In this document: positions 1-4,917 of the stretch, piece by piece
Layout of the letters: each line of letters begins with the position of its first letter
Position numbering within the stretch: position 1 is the stretch's first letter
NCBI GenBank assembly: GCA_042088665.1
Contig: JBELMB010000279.1
Coordinates: forward strand, 1 to 5,077
From: JBELMB01 sp042088665
GTDB taxonomy: Bacteria; Pseudomonadota; Alphaproteobacteria; Rhodobacterales; Rhodobacteraceae
Direction: 5' to 3'
Length of the DNA stretch: 5,077 bases
Translations under genes and position numbers: made by a program
The notes under the pieces: model-generated
The model's input: the letters and a program-made list of their open reading frames with translations, nothing else
Told to the model about the DNA's origin: nothing
The model's database searches: none

Positions 1-722
1 AGAAAGACAAAGGCCAGTATTTCACCCCTGCCCCGCTGTCCGAGATGATGGCTCGACTGACCTTTGGTGACGTGTTGTCTCACCTCGACACAAAACCATT
101 CATCACCCTGCAGGAACCGGCCTGTGGTGCCGGAGGCATGGTCTTGGCCTTGGTCAAAGTGCTGATCCAGGTCGGACACGATCCGGCCACCCGGATCTGG
201 GTGCAGTGCATCGATGTAGATCGCACGGCGGCGCTCATGTGCTTTGTGCAGCTGACACTCTGGAATGTCCCAGCGCAAATCGTCGTCGGCAATACGCTGA
301 CGCTGGAGACCCGCGAGACCTGGTGCACACCCCAGCACTACCTGGGTTTCTGGGACGCGAAGCTCAAGGCTCGAAAAGCGGCGGACCACGTCGAAATGCC
401 GAGCCCCCCTGCCCCACCAGAAGAGGAGCCGCCACAACCGGACCGAAGCGAACCCGAATTTGTTGAGCATGAGATCGACTGGCGCGCCCAAGTGCTTACA
501 GTTCGGTATTGTGCTTCATGGATGGGGCAAGACACGGCTCACCTCGAGATCCTTTCGCCGGATCGCAAGCCGCATCCAATTTCGGAAACCGGCTATCGTT
601 CGCATTTCCTCAACGCCCAGGTGTTCGAGGAAGCCGGTGGCCCGGTGGCGTACACATTGTCATGGCTGGCGGCAGTCGATGACGGCAAACCCAAACAGAT
701 GTCACTGTTTGATGACCTCTGA
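1..722 (+). CDS. N-6 DNA methylase-like protein of plasmid/ICE type, 5' end outside window
   Basis: The frame is open from base 3, upstream of the first ATG at 45, so the start lies before the window. In-frame residues just before that ATG read KGQYFTPAPLSE. QYFTP is the hallmark that precedes the catalytic domain of HsdM-like adenine-N6 methyltransferases. The SAM-binding motif I follows as EPACGAGGM (bases 114-140), and the strand-2 acidic position is probably the D of CIDVD (bases 210-224). I see no clear motif IV (N/D-P-P-Y/F) after GNTLTLE, where it would be expected, so catalytic activity is uncertain. Mobile-element relatives, as I recall them, share this lack. A Pro/Glu-rich linker (about 396-458) leads to a separate C-terminal module with HLEI and TGYRSHF motifs, and the protein ends in QMSLFDDL. 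Family assignment is firm; a DNA-modification or anti-restriction role on a mobile element is inference. Confidence 0.85.
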   Translation, partial: KDKGQYFTPAPLSEMMARLTFGDVLSHLDTKPFITLQEPACGAGGMVLALVKVLIQVGHDPATRIWVQCIDVDRTAALMCFVQLTLWNVPAQIVVGNTLTLETRETWCTPQHYLGFWDAKLKARKAADHVEMPSPPAPPEEEPPQPDRSEPEFVEHEIDWRAQVLTVRYCASWMGQDTAHLEILSPDRKPHPISETGYRSHFLNAQVFEEAGGPVAYTLSWLAAVDDGKPKQMSLFDDL

Positions 723-725
723 AAC

Positions 726-760
726 AAAAGCAGGCGTACGCGCGCCTGCTTTTTTCTTTT
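726..760 (+). terminator. Rho-independent terminator of the methylase gene
   Basis: A perfect 11-bp stem (AAAAGCAGGCG at 726-736, CGCCTGCTTTT at 743-753) encloses a 6-base loop and runs into a T-rich tract interrupted by one C (through 763). It starts 4 bases after the methylase stop codon, the classic layout of an intrinsic terminator. The A-tract on the left arm means it could also work weakly on the opposite strand. Confidence 0.9.
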
Positions 761-915
761 TTTGATGTGCGATGCCACTCGGGGAGGATTTCAAAAACTA
801 TCGACTTTTTAAGACACCCAACCAGCCTGAAAATTTTTTTTTCTTCGGAACCTCAGGTCGTTGCTGAAGGGTGGGTCTATTCGCACAGCCATACTTGCCA
901 CAGCTCAACGGTTTC

Positions 916-950
916 AGGTGGCCGGAAAGGTGGCCCAGTTTTGGACCCTC
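916..950. repeat. Paired AGGTGGCC direct repeats, possible IS21-family end relic
   Basis: AGGTGGCC occurs at 916-923 and again at 928-935, a 12-bp period, followed by CAGTTTTGGACC. IS21-family elements often have ends built from several short GGTGGCC-like repeats, and this stretch resembles them. No istA or istB coding sequence is nearby, so at most it is a relic end. The motif is short and the resemblance is from memory. Confidence 0.3.
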
Positions 951-1019
951 GACCTTACTCATTAAAAATAATAAACTTTTGTGCCACATTAGTTCCGCCC
1001 CCGGGCACCACTTCAAGTT

Positions 1020-1057
1020 ACAACCCGTTGTTCTCTCTCAGTTTCTTTGGGAAACTG
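1020..1057. repeat. Two adjacent perfect inverted repeats upstream of integrase
   Basis: ACAAC-CC-GTTGT (1020-1031) is a perfect 5-bp inverted repeat. CAGTTTC-TTTGG-GAAACTG (1039-1057) is a perfect 7-bp hairpin ending 14 bases before the integrase ATG. Such symmetry just upstream of a tyrosine recombinase gene could be an integrase-binding or crossover site, or an RNA hairpin controlling translation. The presence of the repeats is directly seen; the function is a guess. Confidence 0.4.
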
Positions 1058-1071
1058 CGCGGGTGTAGGAC

Positions 1072-1380
1072 ATGGCGTATGACAATTCGGTGCCTTTCTC
1101 GTTCACCAAGAACGGCATCTTTTACTTCGAGAGACTTGTTCCAACAGACCTCTTGAAGCACTACGACACACGGAAAATCTCTTACTCACTTCGAACACGG
1201 TCGGTCAGGATCGCCGCGACACGTGCCCGACGGGCTGCAGATCAGCTTGACGTATACTGGTATCACTTGCGTTCAAAGGACGTAGCGTTGCCTGGGAAGC
1301 ACCGATTGAGAATGGCTGGGACGTCCGCAAGTGCAGTACCAGAGGTGCCAATGAGCGACGCTGTGACACTGTCCGACCTG
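1072..1380 (+). pseudogene. Tyrosine-recombinase (phage-type) integrase, N-terminal stump
   Basis: The first about 100 codons match the N-terminal (DUF6538-like) part of alphaproteobacterial tyrosine integrases: FTKNGIFYFERLVP, then DLLKHYDTRKISYSLRTRS, then an Ala/Arg-rich helix, YWYHLRSKD and LPGKHRLR. Homology appears to run out near VTLSDL (codon 103, base 1380). The frame stays open to a stop at 1684-1686, but codons 104-204 look like reversed antisense sequence, not integrase. The core-binding domain is largely missing. The whole catalytic domain (the R, K, H-x-x-R and Tyr residues, roughly 250-300 residues) is absent, so it cannot recombine DNA. The ATG at 1072 has only a GTAGGA sequence 1 base upstream, too close for a good ribosome site. 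It most likely marks the broken end of the element that carried the methylase. Confidence 0.75.
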
Positions 1381-1383
1381 TCC

Positions 1384-1662
1384 CGCGAGGTCTTCAAGGG
1401 CCAAGGCGTCTTCCAATGCCTTTGTAGCCCCAGTTGCTGTGTGCGGACGGGTCACCGTTCCGGCATCACCGATCAGCAATGTTCGATCGCTGACATAAGT
1501 GCCGACGATACTGTCATAGATCGGCTGAATGGACACATCCTGGTGCTGGCTATGTGTGATCAAGTCCCGGATCAGCGCGAAGTGATTGAAAGAGAATGGC
1601 AGTGCTTGCGGACTGTGAGTTCGAACATCTCCAGATTGTGCATCCGCGGCGAAAGGCAGCAC
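1384..1662 (-). pseudogene. FAD-dependent aromatic-type monooxygenase, internal/C-terminal fragment
   Basis: Read leftward, the frame from 1662 (GTG, immediately below an in-frame TAG at 1669-1671) contains IQPIYDSIVG, then LLIGDAGTVTRPHTATGATK and ALEDALALEDL. In single-component flavin hydroxylases (the PHBH-like group, including 2,6-dihydroxypyridine-hydroxylase-like enzymes) the GD motif plus RPHTA-G-x-KA closes the FAD site. Here GD lies at 1465-1470. Similarity ends near 1384, and the reading frame then continues without meaning to 1273. The N-terminal GxGxxG dinucleotide-binding region and most of the substrate domain are missing, so this is a dead fragment of about 93 residues from a protein normally near 380-400. 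It abuts the integrase stump with essentially no gap. Identification is by motif recall and is fairly strong around GD...RPHTA. Confidence 0.7.
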
Positions 1663-1721
1663 TGCGGGCTACGACCGCCGCATTGAGTGAGGGTGATCAA
1701 CGAACGGCAGCAGCGAGCCTG

Positions 1722-2327
1722 TCATGACCCGGAAAAGACCGACAGCGCGAGGGTCAGCATCTCGCGGATGCGGGCCCTGTCCTCGCCCGAGGCGCGTTGG
1801 GTGATGGCAAGCGCGATCTGTTCGCCGAGGTACTTTGCCGCCGCCGCGACGGGCAGTTGGCCCCGCCACTCACCGCGATCAAGGCCGGATTGCAGGAAGG
1901 CGGCATAGGCGTCTTGCGCGGTCGCGTCGATCTCGTCTACCCGCGCCCGGGTGTCCGGGCCCAGCCGGTGCTTGCCCGCGCGCATCTTGTAGAAGAGGCA
2001 GCCCGTCTCCATGCGGGGATCGTCGCTTGCGAAGTCGATCAACGCAGAAAGCGTCTCGTGTAGCCCCCGACCGCTGTGCAGGATCACAAACATCTCCGAG
2101 AGCACCTGCTCGGCATATCGGTCGAGCACCGCGCGCGACAATCCGTCCTCGTTTCCGAACGTACGGTAGAGAGACGGTTTCGAAACGCCTGCCATCTGAC
2201 AGATCGCGTTGACCGACACATCGGCCGGATCGCTCTGCCAATATGCAGTCATCGCGACGTCGAGCACCTTTTCGGCGTTCATGGTACTGGGCCTGCCGCG
2301 CGCCGGTTTGGGATCATTGTCGCTCAT
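1722..2327 (-). CDS. TetR/AcrR-family transcriptional regulator
   Basis: The protein has 201 residues, typical for the family. An N-terminal ARGRPS basic arm leads into the DNA-binding domain. The helix-turn-helix reads VSVNAICQMAGVSKPSLYRTFGNEDGL (residues 37-63, with the recognition helix around SKPSLYRTF). The rest is the helical ligand-binding and dimerisation domain, with a Cys at 110 in METGCLFYKM. I chose the ATG at 2325-2327 (MSDNDPK). The frame extends up to 2402, but that would translate straight through both operator sites and the promoter region, and the extra 25 residues look unlike TetR. A weak GGATGG precedes the chosen ATG by 7 bases. The gene is divergent from the SDR operon and almost certainly represses it and itself through the paired TACC-N4-GGTA sites. 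The ligand is unknown. The stop codon lies 60 bases from the monooxygenase remnant, and no terminator is visible. Confidence 0.93.
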   Translation of the reverse strand: MSDNDPKPARGRPSTMNAEKVLDVAMTAYWQSDPADVSVNAICQMAGVSKPSLYRTFGNEDGLSRAVLDRYAEQVLSEMFVILHSGRGLHETLSALIDFASDDPRMETGCLFYKMRAGKHRLGPDTRARVDEIDATAQDAYAAFLQSGLDRGEWRGQLPVAAAAKYLGEQIALAITQRASGEDRARIREMLTLALSVFSGS

Positions 2328-2328
2328 T

Positions 2329-2344
2329 TTCGTACCATCCGGTA
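2329..2344. promoter_or_regulatory. Operator 1 (tetR-proximal), TACC-N4-GGTA palindrome
   Basis: TTCGTACCATCCGGTA: TACC (2333-2336) and GGTA (2341-2344) form a palindromic core. It begins 1 base upstream of the tetR ATG, covers its GGATGG ribosome-site-like sequence, and touches a TAAAAT -10-like hexamer on the minus strand (2344-2349). A repressor bound here would block tetR itself. The operator role is inferred from symmetry, repetition and position. Confidence 0.7.
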
Positions 2345-2353
2345 TTTTATGCC

Positions 2354-2382
2354 TTGACGGGGTGCTGCAGATATTCGTACCA
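2354..2382 (+). promoter_or_regulatory. Probable promoter of the SDR-cupin-SnoaL operon
   Basis: TTGACG at 2354-2359 is a near-consensus sigma-70 -35 box. A 17-base spacer puts the -10 at 2377-2382 (GTACCA), which is a poor match and lies within operator 2. TATTCG at 2372-2377 is an alternative but gives too short a spacer. The -35 is reasonable; the -10 is uncertain. Confidence 0.45.
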
Positions 2383-2389
2383 GTCGGTA
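2374..2389. promoter_or_regulatory. Operator 2 (SDR-proximal), TACC-N4-GGTA palindrome
   Basis: TTCGTACCAGTCGGTA is the second copy of operator 1, with 14 of 16 bases identical, same orientation, exactly 45 bp away. The core arms are TACC at 2378-2381 and GGTA at 2386-2389. It overlaps the place where the -10 box of the SDR promoter should lie, so binding would block operon transcription. Confidence 0.72.
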
Positions 2390-2417
2390 ACGCGACATGC
2401 AAGCCGGAGAAACGCTC

Positions 2418-3296
2418 ATGCCAAAGTCAGGAAGAACAATCGTGATCACAGGGGCCAGCAGCGGCTTTGGCGCGGCGGCGGTGCGTGCCTTTGCCGACCG
2501 CGGGGACCGGGTCTGGGGCACGATGCGGGATGCCAAGGACCGCAATGCAGGCAAGAAAGCCGAGCTGGAGGCTTATTCCCCCCGCATCGCCATCGCCGAG
2601 ATGGACGTCACCGACGACGCCTCGGTGGCCGAGTGTTTCGCCGGCATCCTCGCCGAGGGGCCGGTCGACATCCTGATCAATAACGCAGGCATCATGTATA
2701 TCGGCATCACAGAGGCCTACAGCGTCGCGCAGGCCCATGAGCAGATGGACACCAACTACTTCGGCGCGATCCGCGCCATGCAGGCGGTGTTGCCGTCCAT
2801 GCGCGCGGCAGGCAGCGGCCTGATCGTCAACACAAGCTCCATCGCCGGGCGGGTATCTGTCCCCTTCTTCGGCACCTATTGCGCGACGAAGCACGCGCTC
2901 GAGGCCTATAGTCAGAGCCTGCGCTACGAACTGGCCCCCTTCGGCGTCGACGTTGCGCTGGTCGAGCCGGGGCCGTTTCCCTCGAACCTGCTTGCCGCTG
3001 GCAAGCCCCCCGCGCAGGACCACGTGCTCGAAACCTACGGCGATCTCAAAGACGTGCCCACGGCCATGGTGTCAGGCTTTGCCGACATGCTGGCCAGCGA
3101 CGAAGCCCCCGACCCGCAGCTGGTCGTCGATGCCTACCGTGCCCTCGCCGATGCCGAGCCCGGCAAGCGCCCCACCCGGACGGTTGTCGGCATCACATGG
3201 GGCGTGGACGAGATGAACGCCTTCACGCAGCCGAGACAGGACGCGCTCCTCAAGGAGATGCAACTCGACGGCGTGCTCGGCGGCGCCGACGCCTGA
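2418..3296 (+). CDS. Short-chain dehydrogenase/reductase (SDR), NAD(P)-dependent oxidoreductase
   Basis: A 292-residue cytoplasmic Rossmann-fold enzyme that interconverts a carbonyl and an alcohol using NAD(P)(H). All classical SDR motifs are intact: TGASSGFG cofactor loop (residues 11-18), DVT (63-65), NNAG (88-91), catalytic Asn113, Ser141 in NTSSIAG, and Tyr154 and Lys158 in YCATK. An Arg at 38, just after the second strand, suggests NADP(H) preference. The PGPFPSN segment (184-190) follows the active site, and the C-terminal extension of about 70 residues resembles the 17-beta-HSD-like SDR subgroup. I chose the ATG at 2418, not the one at 2397, because GGAGA (2406-2410) sits 7 bases before it and MPKSGRTIVITG is the normal SDR opening. 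It is first in a rightward operon, 49 bases before the cupin gene. The substrate is not readable; the TetR pairing suggests induction by a xenobiotic or carbonyl compound. Confidence 0.94.
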   Translation: MPKSGRTIVITGASSGFGAAAVRAFADRGDRVWGTMRDAKDRNAGKKAELEAYSPRIAIAEMDVTDDASVAECFAGILAEGPVDILINNAGIMYIGITEAYSVAQAHEQMDTNYFGAIRAMQAVLPSMRAAGSGLIVNTSSIAGRVSVPFFGTYCATKHALEAYSQSLRYELAPFGVDVALVEPGPFPSNLLAAGKPPAQDHVLETYGDLKDVPTAMVSGFADMLASDEAPDPQLVVDAYRALADAEPGKRPTRTVVGITWGVDEMNAFTQPRQDALLKEMQLDGVLGGADA

Positions 3297-3345
3297 TCCC
3301 GAACCACCGAACCTAAGAGACTTCTCTACCCAAAAGGACCTTCCA

Positions 3346-3768
3346 ATGTTCAAGACACTGATCGCTGCCGCCACGGCGGCCCTGCTGACAACAGCCGCGT
3401 TCGCCGAGAGCCACGCCCATGGCGAACACCATGTCGCCCTCGCGGACGTGGCGTGGGTCGATGCGCCCATCCCCGGCGTGCAACTGGCACTGGCTTGGGG
3501 CGAGGACGCCACTGGTGCGTCATGGCTGCTCAAGATGGATCCGGGCGTCGCGCTGCCCATGCACACCCATACCCACGATTACTGGGGGCTCAGCATCGCG
3601 GGCACATGGGTGCATATCGAGGCGGATGGCACCGAGGTCTCGACCCTGCCAGGCGACTATTCCCTGGTCGAAGGCGGCGTCGTGCATGCCGACCGCTGCG
3701 ACAGCGATGTCCCCTGCATCGGCCTGCTCGCCTTCACCGGCCCCCGCGACGTCGCGCTGGCCGAATAA
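3346..3768 (+). CDS. Small exported cupin-domain protein
   Basis: A 140-residue protein with a Sec signal peptide (hydrophobic Ala/Leu/Thr stretch, predicted cleavage AFA|ES after residue 20), so periplasmic. The mature N-terminus is His-rich (His23, 25, 28, 29). Cupin motif 1 is PG-x5-HTHTHDYWG with His73, His75 and His77; the usual Glu ligand is not in its normal place. Motif 2 is PGDYSLVEGGVVH with His114. These could hold one metal ion by three or four His. Cys118 and Cys124 could form a disulfide. The start is supported by AAAAGGA (3332-3338), 7 bases before the ATG. It lies between the SDR and the SnoaL-like gene in the same direction and is probably co-transcribed. Whether it is an enzyme (dioxygenase or isomerase) or a ligand-binding protein cannot be told. 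Confidence 0.88.
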   Translation: MFKTLIAAATAALLTTAAFAESHAHGEHHVALADVAWVDAPIPGVQLALAWGEDATGASWLLKMDPGVALPMHTHTHDYWGLSIAGTWVHIEADGTEVSTLPGDYSLVEGGVVHADRCDSDVPCIGLLAFTGPRDVALAE

Positions 3769-3897
3769 GGCGGAAACCTCGTCAGACCTGTTTCAGCACC
3801 GTGCTTTGTTCGGCGTCTTGGGCTGTGCCAACGCTTGACGGGATCGCCCATAGCACCTCCACCGCCACCTCACCCACACCCTGAAAGGACCACCCAA

Positions 3898-4755
3898 ATG
3901 AAAAAGACCCTTACAGCCACTGCCGCGGCCACCGTACTTGCCACCGGTGCCTTTGCCGATGACACCGCATCCATCAAGCCGATTGTCGGCACGTTTCTGG
4001 GCGCCGTCCTGCAAGGAGACACCGACACCATGCGCGAGGTCGCAAACGCAGATTACATCCAGCACAACCCCTTCATTCCGACCGGGCTCGAGCCGTTCAT
4101 CGGGCTTCTGCCGGTGTTGGCAGAGGCCGGGACCACCGCTGAGAACATCCGCATGTTCGAAGACGGCAACTTTGTCTTCATGCACAACATCTGGCGCAAT
4201 GCAGCCCCGTTTGGCGCCGATGAGATGGTGTCCTTTGACATCATCCGCGTGGACGAGAACGGAAAAGTCGCCGAGCATTGGGATGCGCTACAGCCGCTCG
4301 TTACCGAGACCGCAAGCGGCAGAACCCAAACCGACGGCCCGACCGAAGTCACTGATCTGGACAAGACCGAGGCCAACAAGGCCCTCGCCGTGGCGCTGGT
4401 CGAAGACGTTCTGATGGGCAAGAACCCGGCCAGGATCACCGACTATATCGGCGCCGAGAGCTATGCCCAGCACAACCCCTATATCAAGGACGGCCTGAGC
4501 GGGATCGTTGAGGCGGTCGAGGCGCTGACCGCACAGGACAACATGTTCCAGTACACCAAGATTCACAAAGTGCTGGGCGAGGGCAACTTTGTCCTGACCA
4601 TCAGCGAGGGTGAATGGAACGGCACGACCAACGCCTTTTACGACCTGTTCCGGATGGAGGGCGGCATGATCGTCGAACATTGGGACGTGATCCAGCCGGT
4701 CCCGACCGAAGGCCTGGCCAACACCAACGGCATGTTCACCGGCTTCGACGACTAA
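3898..4755 (+). CDS. Exported tandem-domain SnoaL-like (NTF2-fold) protein
   Basis: A 285-residue protein with a Sec signal peptide (MKK, then an Ala/Thr-rich core; cleavage AFA|DD after residue 20), so periplasmic. The mature chain is an internal duplication of an NTF2/SnoaL fold. YIQHNPFIPTGL (53-64) matches YAQHNPYIKDGL (189-200); GNFVF (90-94) matches GNFVL (229-233); FDIIRVDENGKVAEHWDALQP (113-133) matches YDLFRMEGGMIVEHWDVIQP (248-267). The Y-x-QHNP and EHWD-x-IQP signatures are those of COG4922, predicted SnoaL-like aldol-condensation enzymes, which are normally one domain of about 120-150 residues. His56/His192 and Asp129/Asp263 are candidate active-site residues, present in both halves. 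Each half could be a separate active site, or the pair a built-in dimer. The start was chosen because GAAAGGA (3883-3889) lies 8 bases upstream and a signal peptide follows; an upstream in-frame ATG at 3835 would bury the signal peptide behind a Pro-rich run. It is last in the operon, 129 bases after the cupin gene. Confidence 0.9.
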   Translation: MKKTLTATAAATVLATGAFADDTASIKPIVGTFLGAVLQGDTDTMREVANADYIQHNPFIPTGLEPFIGLLPVLAEAGTTAENIRMFEDGNFVFMHNIWRNAAPFGADEMVSFDIIRVDENGKVAEHWDALQPLVTETASGRTQTDGPTEVTDLDKTEANKALAVALVEDVLMGKNPARITDYIGAESYAQHNPYIKDGLSGIVEAVEALTAQDNMFQYTKIHKVLGEGNFVLTISEGEWNGTTNAFYDLFRMEGGMIVEHWDVIQPVPTEGLANTNGMFTGFDD

Positions 4756-4809
4756 GAGCCGGACGCGGACTTTACAGCGACAAGGCGGCCCATGGGCTGT
4801 ACCAAGGCA

Positions 4810-4834
4810 GGCGGGAGCACCTCTCTCGCCCGCC
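4810..4834 (+). terminator. GC-rich hairpin, weak candidate end of the operon
   Basis: GGCGGG (4810-4815) can pair with CCCGCC (4829-4834) around a 13-base loop; adding AG/CT with a 2-base bulge extends the stem. It lies 55 bases after the SnoaL-like stop codon. There is no T-tract after it, so it is not a standard intrinsic terminator. It may slow exonucleases or assist Rho-dependent ending, or mean nothing in such GC-rich DNA. Confidence 0.3.
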
Positions 4835-4917
4835 GAAATGGCAACAAATGCACGCGATCAGAGAATGGCGAATGAACGGTCAGACGCCTTCCCGACGGAC
4901 GATAGAAGGAAAGACGG

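Larger units (their letters stand above)
754..1071. other. Non-coding gap between methylase terminator and integrase stump
   Basis: No convincing gene is visible on either strand; the small open frames here have no ribosome binding site or recognisable protein. The stretch is richer in A/T than the rest, with a 9-base T run (834-842) and an AT-rich patch at 960-979 (ATTAAAAATAATAAAC) that could hold an integrase promoter. It also holds the GGTGGCC repeat pair and the inverted repeats listed separately. Its position between an integrase and cargo fits an attachment-site or element-end region, but no att core can be proven from one copy. Confidence 0.5.

Noticed and set aside
1381..1686. Continuation of the integrase frame to codon 204 as real protein
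   Set aside because: Composition (Cys/His/Arg-rich, no integrase motifs) and the specific flavoprotein signature on the opposite strand show this part is antisense read-through.
2328..2402. Longer N-terminus for the TetR regulator
   Set aside because: It would put 25 non-TetR residues in front of the basic arm and translate across both operators and the promoter.
2397..2417. Earlier ATG for the SDR
   Set aside because: No ribosome site precedes it, while GGAGA is well placed for the ATG at 2418, which gives the standard SDR N-terminus.
2427..3023. Long open frame opposite the SDR gene
   Set aside because: A shadow of a GC-rich gene; the + strand has complete SDR motifs and a ribosome site.
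3835..3854. TTGACG at 3835-3840 as a separate promoter for the SnoaL-like gene
   Set aside because: No -10-like hexamer at a usable distance, and no TetR operator copy nearby; co-transcription is simpler.
3835..3897. Earlier ATG for the SnoaL-like protein
   Set aside because: It adds a Pro/His run before a clear Sec signal peptide, and GAAAGGA is correctly spaced for the ATG at 3898.
3793..4278. Open frame opposite the SnoaL-like gene
   Set aside because: It spans a gene boundary on the other strand, has no recognisable domain, and is explained by codon bias of the + strand gene.
3819..4805. TGGGCTGT(G/A)CCAA at 3819-3831 and 4793-4805, downstream of the cupin and SnoaL-like genes
   Set aside because: A 13-mer with one mismatch in GC-rich DNA is near chance expectation, and neither copy has a clear structure or function.
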